The notes under the pieces are model-generated. The model saw nothing but the letters and a program-made list of their open reading frames with translations. It did no database searches and had not been told where the DNA came from. DNA of 64,000 nucleotides from Streptomyces cavernae (GTDB taxonomy: Bacteria; Actinomycetota; Actinomycetes; Streptomycetales; Streptomycetaceae): NCBI RefSeq assembly GCF_004023625.1, contig NZ_RPDJ01000006.1, positions 1 through 64,000 of the forward strand, in the 5' to 3' direction. The position numbers were made by a program, and so were the translations under genes. This document shows, piece after piece, positions 7,286 to 16,039 of this stretch. Numbering within the stretch: position 1 is the stretch's first letter; each line of letters starts with the position of its first letter.

Positions 7286-9724
7286 ATGGGCGTTGACGGG
7301 CGGGAGGAGTCGCAGGAGGAGGCGCTCTGCGTCCCCGGGGCCGTAGGGCGGGCGCCGAGACCGGGCGCCTCGGGCATCTCGGCCGACGACGGCATCGTGA
7401 CCGTCCCCGCACAGCGCGAGGGACGTACGGAACATGTGCCGCCGCCGTCGGACGGCGACCTGATCGAGCGGATGCGGTCTGGCGACGACACGGCGTACGA
7501 GGAGCTGTACCGGCGCCACGAGGGCGCGGTGCGCCGCTACGCGCACACCTGTTGCCGTGACGCGCACACGGCCGACGACCTCACCGCCGAGGTCTTCGCC
7601 CGCATGTTGCAGGCGGTGCGCGGCGGCTCGGGCCCCAAGCACGCCGTGCGCGCGTATCTGCTCACCTCCGTACGACGCGTCGCGGCGCACTGGACGACGT
7701 CCGCGAAGCGCGAGCAACTGATCGACGACTTCGCGGTCTTCGCCGCCCAGTCCACGCGCGACTGCCCCGACGACGGCCGGCTCGGCCCCGGCGCGGACGT
7801 ACGCGCACCGGGCGCGGACGTGCGTGCGATGCACGCCGCCGAGAAGTCCCTGGCCATGCGGGCGTTCCGTTCGCTGCCGGAGCGCTGGCAGGCCGTGCTG
7901 TGGCACACCGAGGTCGAGGACGAGTCGCCGAGCGAGGTCGCCACCCTGTTCGGCCTGGACGCCAACGGAACGCGCGTGCTCGCCAGCCGGGCCCGCGAGG
8001 GTCTCAAGCAGGCCTATCTCCAGGCCCACGTCAGCGCCGCCCTCGCCACCGACGCGGACTGCGCCGGCTACGCCGACCGGCTCGGCGCCTACGCCCGCGG
8101 CAGCCTGCGCACCCGAGCAGAGCGGGGACTGCGCAAGCACCTGGCGGAGTGTGCCAAGTGCCGGCTGGCGGCGCGCCAGATCGAGGACGTGGCCGTGGGG
8201 ATCCCTGCTGTGGTACCGATCGCGGTGATCGGCTGGTTCGGCACCGCCGGGTACGGAAAGGTCGCGGCACTCGTCGGCGGTTCCGTGGGCGCGGTGGCCG
8301 GGGGCGCGGTGAGCGGGGGCGCGGTGAGCGGGGCAGCAGCCGGCGGCACGGCGGCCGGCGGCGCGGTGACCGGAAGCGGCGGCGCGGTGACCGGAAGCGC
8401 GGCAGCAGGCGGCACGGCGGCCGGAAGCGCGGCGGTCGGCGGCACAGCGGCCGGAAGCGCGGCAGCCGGCGGCGCGGGTGTCTGTGTTGTGCCGGGCGGT
8501 GGTCCCGCCGTGGCGGGCGGCCGGTCGCTGATCTCGCAAGGGCTGGGAATCCCCGCGAAGGCGGGGGTGGCGGCGAGCGTCGTGGCGGTGACCGCCGCCG
8601 CGATGGTGCTTTCGCTGGCGACCAGGGACAGTCCCCCGGGGCGAGCGCACGCCGGGCCGCCGGTGACGCAGCCGGACGGACCCGGACGGGCCCGGCTCCC
8701 GCTGCCGCCCAGGAGGAACCCCGAGGCAGCACGGGAGAAGTCCGACGCCGGACGTGCGGAGCGCGGACCGAGCGACTTATCGGCGCCCTGTGCGACGGAG
8801 CGGGTTCGCGCCCCCGCGGCGGCACGGCCGCTGCCTCCGGGACCGTCCGCTTCGGTGGTCTCCGACCGGAACGGGCGGGGACTCGCTCCCACCAGACACG
8901 TCACCGGGCGGGGGAAGCTGCTCGCTGAAAACGGTCGGGCACCGGCCGGGCACGGCGAACCGGCCGCGAAGCCGAAGTCCGTCCACGGGACCGGTGAGGA
9001 CGCCCCCGAAGTCGTCGAGAACTCCTCCGAGGTCGGTGGGGACACCACCGAGGTGGGCTCACCCGCGGGCGGTGAGGACACCCCTGCGGCGGGCAAGGCG
9101 CGTCGCGGCCCGTCGATCGCCGAAGGTGCGGGGGCTGCCGGGGCTGCCGGGGCCCCGGGCAGGCCCGAGGGCGACTGCCCCTCGCCCGGCGGCGCATCGG
9201 CCGCCGACGGCGATGCGGGCCACGACCACGGCCGGGACCGTTCCCCCGCCGGGAAGCGGAAGAAGGACCGGAACGGACGGTCCCCGCTGGTCGAGGGCGG
9301 CGGACCGGCCGTCCCCCAGGTCAAGGACGGCGGCCCGCGGGCCCCGCACCCGAAGAAGGGAGCGGCCCCGCACCCGAAGAAGAAAGCGGTCCCCCACCCG
9401 AAGAAGGGGGCCCCGAACCGGAAGAAGGGGGCGGCCCCGCGCCCTGAGAAAGGGGCCCCGCGCCCGAAGAAGAAAGACGGTGCACCCGCGCTCCCGCCGC
9501 CCGTCGGCCGTGAGGGTCGCAAGCCGCCCGGAGGCGGGGGCTCCACTCGCGCCCCACGCCCCGGGCCGGATCCGGCGACGCGGCCCGGCGAGACGAAATC
9601 GAAGGGTTCAGCCGTCCGCGGCCGGGACCGCGGAAGGAAGCCGAGCGAGACGTCCGTCGATCTCCCGCAGCACGTCGCCGGTGGCAAGGGCGGCTCCCGC
9701 CGCGCGCTCGGCCTCGAACCGTGA
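7286..9724 (+). CDS. ECF sigma factor fused to zinc-finger anti-sigma-like and membrane region
   Basis: About 812 residues. Sigma region 2 (about 55-130, SDGDLIERMRSGDDTAYEEL) and region 4 (about 180-240, LPERWQAVLWHTEVEDESPS) make an ECF-type sigma factor. Directly after it comes a zinc-binding anti-sigma-like domain (KHLAECAKCRLAARQ, HxxxCxxC) and a hydrophobic helix, so sigma and its regulator are one chain. A Gly/Ala/Thr/Ser low-complexity segment, a second hydrophobic helix (about 415-440) and a long basic, Pro/Lys-rich tail with repeated PHPKK-type units follow. The start ATG at 7286 is uncertain; upstream sequence is unreliable. The last 117 bases overlap antisense with the 3' end of the next gene. 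Resembles SCO4117. A pro-sigma released by proteolysis is an inference. Confidence 0.85.
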   Translation: MGVDGREESQEEALCVPGAVGRAPRPGASGISADDGIVTVPAQREGRTEHVPPPSDGDLIERMRSGDDTAYEELYRRHEGAVRRYAHTCCRDAHTADDLTAEVFARMLQAVRGGSGPKHAVRAYLLTSVRRVAAHWTTSAKREQLIDDFAVFAAQSTRDCPDDGRLGPGADVRAPGADVRAMHAAEKSLAMRAFRSLPERWQAVLWHTEVEDESPSEVATLFGLDANGTRVLASRAREGLKQAYLQAHVSAALATDADCAGYADRLGAYARGSLRTRAERGLRKHLAECAKCRLAARQIEDVAVGIPAVVPIAVIGWFGTAGYGKVAALVGGSVGAVAGGAVSGGAVSGAAAGGTAAGGAVTGSGGAVTGSAAAGGTAAGSAAVGGTAAGSAAAGGAGVCVVPGGGPAVAGGRSLISQGLGIPAKAGVAASVVAVTAAAMVLSLATRDSPPGRAHAGPPVTQPDGPGRARLPLPPRRNPEAAREKSDAGRAERGPSDLSAPCATERVRAPAAARPLPPGPSASVVSDRNGRGLAPTRHVTGRGKLLAENGRAPAGHGEPAAKPKSVHGTGEDAPEVVENSSEVGGDTTEVGSPAGGEDTPAAGKARRGPSIAEGAGAAGAAGAPGRPEGDCPSPGGASAADGDAGHDHGRDRSPAGKRKKDRNGRSPLVEGGGPAVPQVKDGGPRAPHPKKGAAPHPKKKAVPHPKKGAPNRKKGAAPRPEKGAPRPKKKDGAPALPPPVGREGRKPPGGGGSTRAPRPGPDPATRPGETKSKGSAVRGRDRGRKPSETSVDLPQHVAGGKGGSRRALGLEP

Positions 9725-12700
9725 GCGTCCCAGCGCCGTGATCGCGGCCTCCTCGGCTCTCCGGAGCGCCCTGCGCTGGGGCATCGGGAGCGGGTGGCCG
9801 TCCCGCCGAGCGGTCGCGGCGGCCAGCAGCCGGCTCGCGCGCGCATGGTCACCGAGGCGGCTGAGGATCTGCACGGCACCGTCGACCAGCCCCGCCGTGA
9901 TCACATCCGAGCAGCGGCTCTCGACCGCCTCGCTCAGCGCGTCCCTCATCTGCGCCAGCGCTCGCTCCGGCTGCGACTCGGCGGCCGTGATCAGCGCGCC
10001 CAGCCCGTTCAGCCCTGCGATGAACTGCGGCGGCGGTGTGCCTCGTACGAGTTCGGCCCGCGCCTGGTCACACAGCTCACGGGCCCGGGCGATCTGCCCG
10101 TCGTCCAAGGCCAGCTGGGCGTGCATCAGCCGGACGAAGGCCCGGGAGTCCGCCACGCCATGACGCTCCGCCGCCGCGCTCGCCTCGTCCAGCGCGGTCA
10201 GCGCACCGTCCCGGTCGCCCGCGTAGTACGCCATCTCGGCGAGGCGGGCCAGCAGGATCGGTGCCTCGGCGAGCGCGCCCACCTCGTAGGCGAGCCGGAG
10301 CGCCTCCTCGTACTCCGTCTTCGCCTCGTCGAAGCGACCGTGTGCCAACGCCACCTCTCCGGCCGTTCCGCACACCTGCGCGCGCAACCAGCGGTCTCCG
10401 GTCCTGGCGCTGATGGCCCGCAGTTCGGCCACGTCGTCGTCCACTCCGTGCGCACCGCCCGGCGTGGTGTCCATGGCCATGTGGGTACGGAACATCAGGC
10501 TGACGCCGACACTCCAGTCGTCTCCGTGGCGGCGGCAGTTCTCGATCGCGGCGTCGACGAGCGGCCGGACAGCCGTCGGGCCGTCCAGGATGTACGCGGT
10601 CAGTGGCCACATCAGTCCCGGAAACCTGGCCGAGTCCGGTCCCTGCCGCTCGAAAGCCGCCCGTACGCGCCCGACGTACTCCCGCGCCCGTGCGTCCTCC
10701 GGCACCCCGATCGCACCCGCCTCTGCGACCAGGAAGAGATGCAGCAGCCGCAGCTGCATACGCGCCCGGTACCGGGGGTGCGAGACGGGCTCGGGATGGT
10801 CGAGGAAGGCGTTCATCGCGGCGAACCCGCCGAACGATGTCGCGGAGACGTTCCCCGCATCCGGCGACCGCGGTCCCGCTTCCGCCTGTGGGCCCGGCAC
10901 CGCACCCGCGTCCGACCCGGTCCTCGCGTCCGGCGCCGGATTCCGCTCCCGCTCCAGCGGCCGTCCGTCCCGGGCGGCCGCGTCCGCGTCAGCTCCCAGG
11001 AGCAGGATCTGGTTCACCCACTCCGTGGCCTCCCGGCGGAAATTGCGCAGCCACCAGAACCACCCCGTGGCGAGGGCGAGTTGGGCCGCCGTCTGCTCGT
11101 CGCCGGAGGACGTCGCGCGCAGCAGGGCGGTGCGGATGTTGTCCAGCTCCCTCTCCAGGCGCTGGATCCAAGGGAGTTGGTCGGCCGAACGCAGTCGGGG
11201 ATCGGCCTCCTCCACCAGGGCGAGGACCCAGTCGCGGTGCCGCCGCTCGGCCGCGGTACGCAGCTCTGGGACCTCGGCCGCGCGCTCGGTGGCGTACTCG
11301 TGGATCGTCTCCAGCATGCTGTAGCGCATACCGCTCCGCCCGCGCTCGCACGGGGCCGCCACGATCAGGGACTTGTCGACGAGCGCACCCAGGAGGTCGG
11401 CCGCGGGACCGCTGCACACCGCCTCAGCCGCCGTGAGGTCCCAGCCGCCGGCGAACACGGAGACCTCGCGCAGCGCCGTCCGCTCCCGCTCGTCGAGCAG
11501 GTCCCAGGACCAGTCGACGACCGCGCGGAGCGTCTGCTGGCGGGGCAGCACCGTACGGCTCCCGGAGGTGAGCAGCCGGAAGCGGTCGTCGAGCCGGTCG
11601 GCGATCTGCCGTGGGGTGAGCAACCGCAGCCGCGCGGCGGCGAGTTCGATGGCCAGGGGCAGACCGTCGAGCCGGCGGCAGATCTCGTCGACCGCCTCCG
11701 GGTCGTGGAGTTCCCCGGCGTCGGGACGGACCGCCGCCGCGCGCTCCATGAACAGCCGGTGCGCCGAGTCGGGTCGCAGGGGCTCGACCGGGCGCACGCT
11801 CTCGCCTGGCACGCCCAGGGGTTCCCGGCTGGTGGCGAGGACGGTGAGGCCGGGGCAGTGCGTCAGCAGTGTCTCGGCGAGTTCGGCCGCCGCGTCGATG
11901 ACGTGTTCGCAGTTGTCGAGGATCAGCAGGTGGCTGCGCGGGGCGCAGTACTCGACGAGCAGGGCGATCGGGTCGTCCTGTGGAACGGCCAGGTCGCCTG
12001 TCATCAGCACGGTCTCGCGCAGGCCGAGGGCGCTGACGACCGCATCCGTCACCGCCTCCGGACGGTCGAGCGGGGCCAGTTCGACCAGCCATGCCTGCTC
12101 CAGCACGGCGGCGGCTTCCTCGGCGAGGCGGGTCTTCCCCGAGCCGCCCGGTCCGGTGAGCGTGACGAGGCGGGCTTTGCGCAGGTCTGAGCGGATGGCG
12201 GCGAGTTCGGGTTCCCGGCCCACGAAAGAGGTAAGCCGCGGACGGAGGTTGCCGTTCCGCCGGGCCGCCGGACCCGCGTCGGAGCCCCACGTCGGCGTGA
12301 CGCCGCCGCTCCGCCGTTGACGGGGCCCGGCCCCGTCAACCGTTGTACTGGGGCGCGTTGTCCGGGGCCGGGCTTCGGGGGGCCGTGCTTCCGAAGACCG
12401 TGCTGCCAGAGGCCGTGATCCCAGGAACCGCGCTTCCGGGGACCGTACTGCCAGGGGCCGTGCTTCCAGAGACCGCGCCTCCGGGGACCGCGCCTCCGGA
12501 AGCCGTGCCTCCGGGCGGAGCAACTCCGCGTGCAGTGCCCGTAGTTCCGGCCCGGGGTCCGTGCCGAAGGTGTCGGCGAGGGTCCGGCGCAGTTCCTCGT
12601 AGGCGCCGAGGGCGTCCGCGGTGCGGCCCGTCGTGTGGAGGGCCCGGATGAGGAGGGCGTGCAGCGGTTCGTCGTACGGGTGTGTCGCGGTGTGTTCCAT

Positions 12701-13225
12701 CAACTCCGGTATGACCTCGTGGGCTCGGCCGCAGAGCAGGTCGGCCGCGACCCGGTCCCTGATCGCCTCCAGGCGCAGTGCCTCGGGACGGGCGGCCGCC
12801 GTGCGGTCGGGGAGGTCGGCCAGGGCGGGCCCGTACCAGAGGCCGAGGGCTTCGCGCAGGGTGCGGGCCGCTGCCTCGGGGGCGCCGGCGACCAGGGCGG
12901 CCCTGCCGTCACGGGCGAGGCGTTCGAAACGGTGGAGGTCCACGTCTTCGGGCTGGGCGGCGAGGCGGTAACCGCCCGGTTCCGAGGTGATGGCGTCCTT
13001 GCCGAGGGCCCTGCGGAGGCGGCCGATCAGGGCCTGGAGGGCGGCGGGGGCGTCGTGCGGCGGGCTGTCGGGCCACACCTCGTCGATAAGTGTCTGCCGG
13101 CCCGCGGTGTGGTTCGCCCGCTGGGCGAGGGCCGTGAGCAGAGCGCGCAGCCGGGGCCCTCCCACCCCGACGGGAGCCCCCCGCTCATCCTCGGCCCGGG
13201 CCACCCCCAGGATCCTGTACCGCAC
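9608..13225 (-). CDS. AfsR-like regulator: winged helix - BTAD - NB-ARC ATPase - TPR
   Basis: About 1205 residues. An OmpR-type winged helix (about 1-85) is followed by the all-helical BTAD (about 90-240), the pair that defines SARP regulators. After a repetitive linker comes an AP-ATPase/NB-ARC module with Walker A GPGGSGKT (near residue 358), Walker B LLILDNCEH and the downstream LPLAIELAAARLR motif, then a large TPR-like helical region. AfsR-type proteins bind promoters of antibiotic or developmental genes after ATP-dependent oligomerisation. The linker (about 238-300) has repeated PEAR/EAR units and is probably flexible. The GTG at 13225 gives a start right at the first winged-helix strand (VRYRILG); GTG at 13249 is possible. 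It reads toward, and overlaps, the fused sigma gene. Resembles SCO4116. Confidence 0.9.
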   Translation of the reverse strand: MRYRILGVARAEDERGAPVGVGGPRLRALLTALAQRANHTAGRQTLIDEVWPDSPPHDAPAALQALIGRLRRALGKDAITSEPGGYRLAAQPEDVDLHRFERLARDGRAALVAGAPEAAARTLREALGLWYGPALADLPDRTAAARPEALRLEAIRDRVAADLLCGRAHEVIPELMEHTATHPYDEPLHALLIRALHTTGRTADALGAYEELRRTLADTFGTDPGPELRALHAELLRPEARLPEARSPEARSLEARPLAVRSPEARFLGSRPLAARSSEARPPEARPRTTRPSTTVDGAGPRQRRSGGVTPTWGSDAGPAARRNGNLRPRLTSFVGREPELAAIRSDLRKARLVTLTGPGGSGKTRLAEEAAAVLEQAWLVELAPLDRPEAVTDAVVSALGLRETVLMTGDLAVPQDDPIALLVEYCAPRSHLLILDNCEHVIDAAAELAETLLTHCPGLTVLATSREPLGVPGESVRPVEPLRPDSAHRLFMERAAAVRPDAGELHDPEAVDEICRRLDGLPLAIELAAARLRLLTPRQIADRLDDRFRLLTSGSRTVLPRQQTLRAVVDWSWDLLDERERTALREVSVFAGGWDLTAAEAVCSGPAADLLGALVDKSLIVAAPCERGRSGMRYSMLETIHEYATERAAEVPELRTAAERRHRDWVLALVEEADPRLRSADQLPWIQRLERELDNIRTALLRATSSGDEQTAAQLALATGWFWWLRNFRREATEWVNQILLLGADADAAARDGRPLERERNPAPDARTGSDAGAVPGPQAEAGPRSPDAGNVSATSFGGFAAMNAFLDHPEPVSHPRYRARMQLRLLHLFLVAEAGAIGVPEDARAREYVGRVRAAFERQGPDSARFPGLMWPLTAYILDGPTAVRPLVDAAIENCRRHGDDWSVGVSLMFRTHMAMDTTPGGAHGVDDDVAELRAISARTGDRWLRAQVCGTAGEVALAHGRFDEAKTEYEEALRLAYEVGALAEAPILLARLAEMAYYAGDRDGALTALDEASAAAERHGVADSRAFVRLMHAQLALDDGQIARARELCDQARAELVRGTPPPQFIAGLNGLGALITAAESQPERALAQMRDALSEAVESRCSDVITAGLVDGAVQILSRLGDHARASRLLAAATARRDGHPLPMPQRRALRRAEEAAITALGRSRFEAERAAGAALATGDVLREIDGRLARLPSAVPAADG

Positions 13226-13282
13226 CCACCCATTGTCCCCGTCGCGCACCGCGCCACACGCAGGCGGCCTGTCCCCGCCCGG

Positions 13283-15379
13283 TCAAACCCTCCGCGCCCC
13301 CGCGCCCAACGCCCCCCGCCGAGGCGTGATGCCCGCCGGAACGGCCCGAGCCCGCGCCGGCATCCCCGTCCAGCACGTCCCCCGCCGCGCCAGCAAACGC
13401 TGCAACCACAGCTCCAGCGACACCAGATCCGCCAGCCCGTCCAGTGGCAGCGCCTCCCCCTCCGCCGCGCCCCGCAGCGCCTTGCGCACCACCCGGGCCT
13501 CGACCAGCCCCGCCTGTGCCAGCAACGGCGTGTCGAACAGAGCTATCAGGGTGTCCACCGACATCCGCAGTCCGGCCCGCGCCGCGGCCGCGGACGAGGC
13601 GTTGGAGGGCGCGCCCCACCCAGGGGGGAGTTCGCCGACGCCCGCCCCCTCCAGGACCGTGCGGAGGATCACCGCGCGCGCCCCGGGCCGCACCCGCAGG
13701 GCCTCGGGCAGCGCCCGGGAGGCCCGCACGACCTGGTTGTCGAGGAACGGCGCGTGCAGCCGCTGGAAGCGGATCTCCGCGGCCTGCTCCAGGACGCGGA
13801 GGTCTCCGGCGTGCCGGGCCAGCGCGGCACGGGCGCGGAAGTCGCCGGGGCGCTGTCCGGGACCCACCACGGGACGATCCAGCGCGCTGTGCAGACGAAC
13901 CGATACTTCGGCCAGCGCCTCCCCGGTCAGCCAGCGCGCCGCGGGCCCGGGTCTGCCCCAGGTGAGCGCGGCCAGTGACGCCCCGACGGCGCCTCCGGGC
14001 TCGTCGAGCCGCTGGTGGAGCAACCGGTCGGCGAGTGTGTCGATCCCGGTCTTGTAGGGCGTGCGCGCCAGTTTGCGTGCGGCCGCGTAGACGCGCGCGG
14101 GCACCATGACGGAGCCACCCTCGGCCTTCGCCAGCGCGGCGACGGGGCGCACGAGGTGGCGGCGTTGGCGGTCCATGAGGAGGTCGGCGAGGCGGGCGGG
14201 GTGCGCGTCGAGGACCTGCCGGGCGCCGTAGCCGGTGAAGTGGTCGGCGCTTCCGGAGGCGAGCCGGGCCCGGTGCCGGGCGGCGGTCACCAGGGAAGGG
14301 CCCGGTTCGTCGGTGAGCGGGCCCTCCAACTCGGCGTAGGGGAGCGTCTCCTCGCCCCCGGCGACGACCACGTGGTGGAGCCGGGGGTTGGCGGCGAGGG
14401 AGCCTGCGCGCTCGAGTTCCGCTTCCCGGCCGCGTACGGCCAGGTCGTTGAAGGTGACCGCGAGGAGGCGTTCACCGGCGCCCGTGCCGTGCCCGAGGAC
14501 CGTGCCCGGCATTCCGGGCAGACCGGCGGCGAGCAGGGCGAGGGTGCCGGAGGCGGGTCCGCCGGAGAGGTCGGCTCCGATGCCGGGGACGGGCATCCCG
14601 CGCGCGGCGCGCCGCTCGGCGGGTCCCATGCCGGGCACCGGCCCGGGGTCGATGTCGGCTCCGGGCACGTGCCGGGGCGCGGCGAGCCGGGCCCGTACGG
14701 CCTCCACCAGGGCGTCGCGTATGGCGTCCACGGCGCTGTCGGCGTCGGCGGGAGGTGCGGCGACGGCGAGGGAGGCGACGGGTTCGTATCCGGCGATCTC
14801 CCGGGCGCCGTTGCGCAGGATCAGCGCGTGTCCCGGGGGGATGCGGCGCACCCCGTCGTACGGGGTCGAGTCGTGCAGGGCGGCCGGCACCTCGGGGGCG
14901 GCGAGCAGGGCCGCGAGATGGCCGAAGTCGAGGTTCGCCTCGATGAGGTCGGCGAGGGGGAGCGCGGCGGTGGCATAGGCCGTGCCACCCGCCCACGGCG
15001 TGTAGAAGACGGGCCGGGCACCTGCGAGGTCGCCGCAGACGGTGATCCTCCGGCCGACCTGGACGACGGCCGTGTAGCTGCCGGCCCAGGCGGTCAGATG
15101 CCGCAGTGCGCCTCCCCTGGCGGCGAACAGGCCCACGCGCAGCTCTTCGTCGGAGGCGCCGCAGATGCCGAGGACCGCTATGCGGGTCTGCTCGTCGGCC
15201 CTGACGACGCGGACCTCGTCGGGCCGCCAGTCGCCGACCGCCCACAGCGGATCGGGGTCGCCCCACAGCAGTTGGGAACCCACCGGGTGCACCGTCTCGC
15301 CATCGCTCCCGGTGGCGCCGGCCGCACCGATCACGGGCGCCTGCGCGGCGGTACTGCTCCACCCCACCAACCACCGCAT
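13283..15379 (-). CDS. Asparagine-synthase-like protein without glutaminase cysteine
   Basis: A 698-residue protein with the two-domain layout of class B asparagine synthetases and lasso-peptide cyclases: an N-terminal Ntn-hydrolase-like half (about 1-220; SYTAVVQ, PPGHALILRNG) and a C-terminal ATP-pyrophosphatase half. The N-terminus is MRWLVGW, so the catalytic Cys2 needed to release ammonia from glutamine is absent. The PP-loop reads LSGGPASG (near residue 271) instead of SGGxDSS, so even the adenylating site is altered. Start ATG at 15379 has GGAGGCGGCG in front. It sits upstream of the AfsR-like gene on the same strand (57-base gap), so they may be co-transcribed. No lasso precursor or protease is seen nearby. 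Equivalent to SCO4115; function unknown. Confidence 0.8.
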   Translation of the reverse strand: MRWLVGWSSTAAQAPVIGAAGATGSDGETVHPVGSQLLWGDPDPLWAVGDWRPDEVRVVRADEQTRIAVLGICGASDEELRVGLFAARGGALRHLTAWAGSYTAVVQVGRRITVCGDLAGARPVFYTPWAGGTAYATAALPLADLIEANLDFGHLAALLAAPEVPAALHDSTPYDGVRRIPPGHALILRNGAREIAGYEPVASLAVAAPPADADSAVDAIRDALVEAVRARLAAPRHVPGADIDPGPVPGMGPAERRAARGMPVPGIGADLSGGPASGTLALLAAGLPGMPGTVLGHGTGAGERLLAVTFNDLAVRGREAELERAGSLAANPRLHHVVVAGGEETLPYAELEGPLTDEPGPSLVTAARHRARLASGSADHFTGYGARQVLDAHPARLADLLMDRQRRHLVRPVAALAKAEGGSVMVPARVYAAARKLARTPYKTGIDTLADRLLHQRLDEPGGAVGASLAALTWGRPGPAARWLTGEALAEVSVRLHSALDRPVVGPGQRPGDFRARAALARHAGDLRVLEQAAEIRFQRLHAPFLDNQVVRASRALPEALRVRPGARAVILRTVLEGAGVGELPPGWGAPSNASSAAAARAGLRMSVDTLIALFDTPLLAQAGLVEARVVRKALRGAAEGEALPLDGLADLVSLELWLQRLLARRGTCWTGMPARARAVPAGITPRRGALGAGARRV

Positions 15380-16039
15380 CGCCGCCTCCACAGGCTGTGG
15401 ACAACCAGTGCACCGTACGAACTGGGCACCATGCTGCCACGAAGGAAGCGGACGGGAGGGGCGGTGGCGCCCCTTGCGCTCCCCGGAGTGCGCCCCTTGG
15501 GAGATGCCCCCGATCGGGACGAGGCACGCGTGGGACATCGCAACTGCGACGTGAATGCGCCCCTGATACGCCCCCTGTGAACACCCAACGCGCCGTCAAG
15601 TGGCGTGGTGAGAGGGCCAATTGGCATCGTTTGGAGGGGTTGATTTTCGGCCAAATCAGCAGAAGGAGCCCGGATTCGAACACGCTCCGTACCGGCTCCG
15701 CGCAGCGCACAGTCCGGGAGGCGGGACTCGCCTCCCGGACTGGTCCGCCGCCCGCGGGGATTGAGGCGGCGGTGTCCCCCAGCCCACTGGATCCAGTACA
15801 GCGGGCCGACCCACGCAAGAGCAATCGAAGCGCTCCACTCGTGGCCGGAGAAGAGCGCACGGACGGGCGCACGGCCACACAGCGGGAGCACGCCGCAACA
15901 CTCCGTACTTCCGCACGGACCACAATCTCGCCATCCGGAACTATGCCTCTTAACGGTTGGGATGCAGCGAACTACGCTGGGTTTACGAATGCCGCGTGGT
16001 TATGCCAGAGCGGCAGCCGTCTGTGTCGAGGGGTGGCGC
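15380..16039. other. Divergent intergenic region with internal hairpin
   Basis: This 660-base gap separates the asparagine-synthase-like gene (minus) and the sporulation-associated gene (plus). Apart from the hairpin at 15711-15741 I find no gene, and no canonical promoter pair. The sequence TTCGAATCCGGGCTCC on the minus strand near 15665-15680 looks like a tRNA tail but has no tRNA body. Confidence 0.5.
15711..15741. other. Perfect 13-bp stem-loop in a divergent promoter region
   Basis: AGTCCGGGAGGCG, loop GGACT, then the exact complement. Terminator-like in shape but not followed by a T-run on either strand, and placed between two divergent genes, upstream of both. It might be a leader hairpin, an attenuator or part of a small RNA. 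Confidence 0.5.

Noticed and set aside
15640..15690. tRNA-like 3' tail on the minus strand (TTCGAATCCGGGCTCC)
   Set aside because: No T-stem complement, anticodon arm or D-arm is found upstream; it does not fold as a tRNA.
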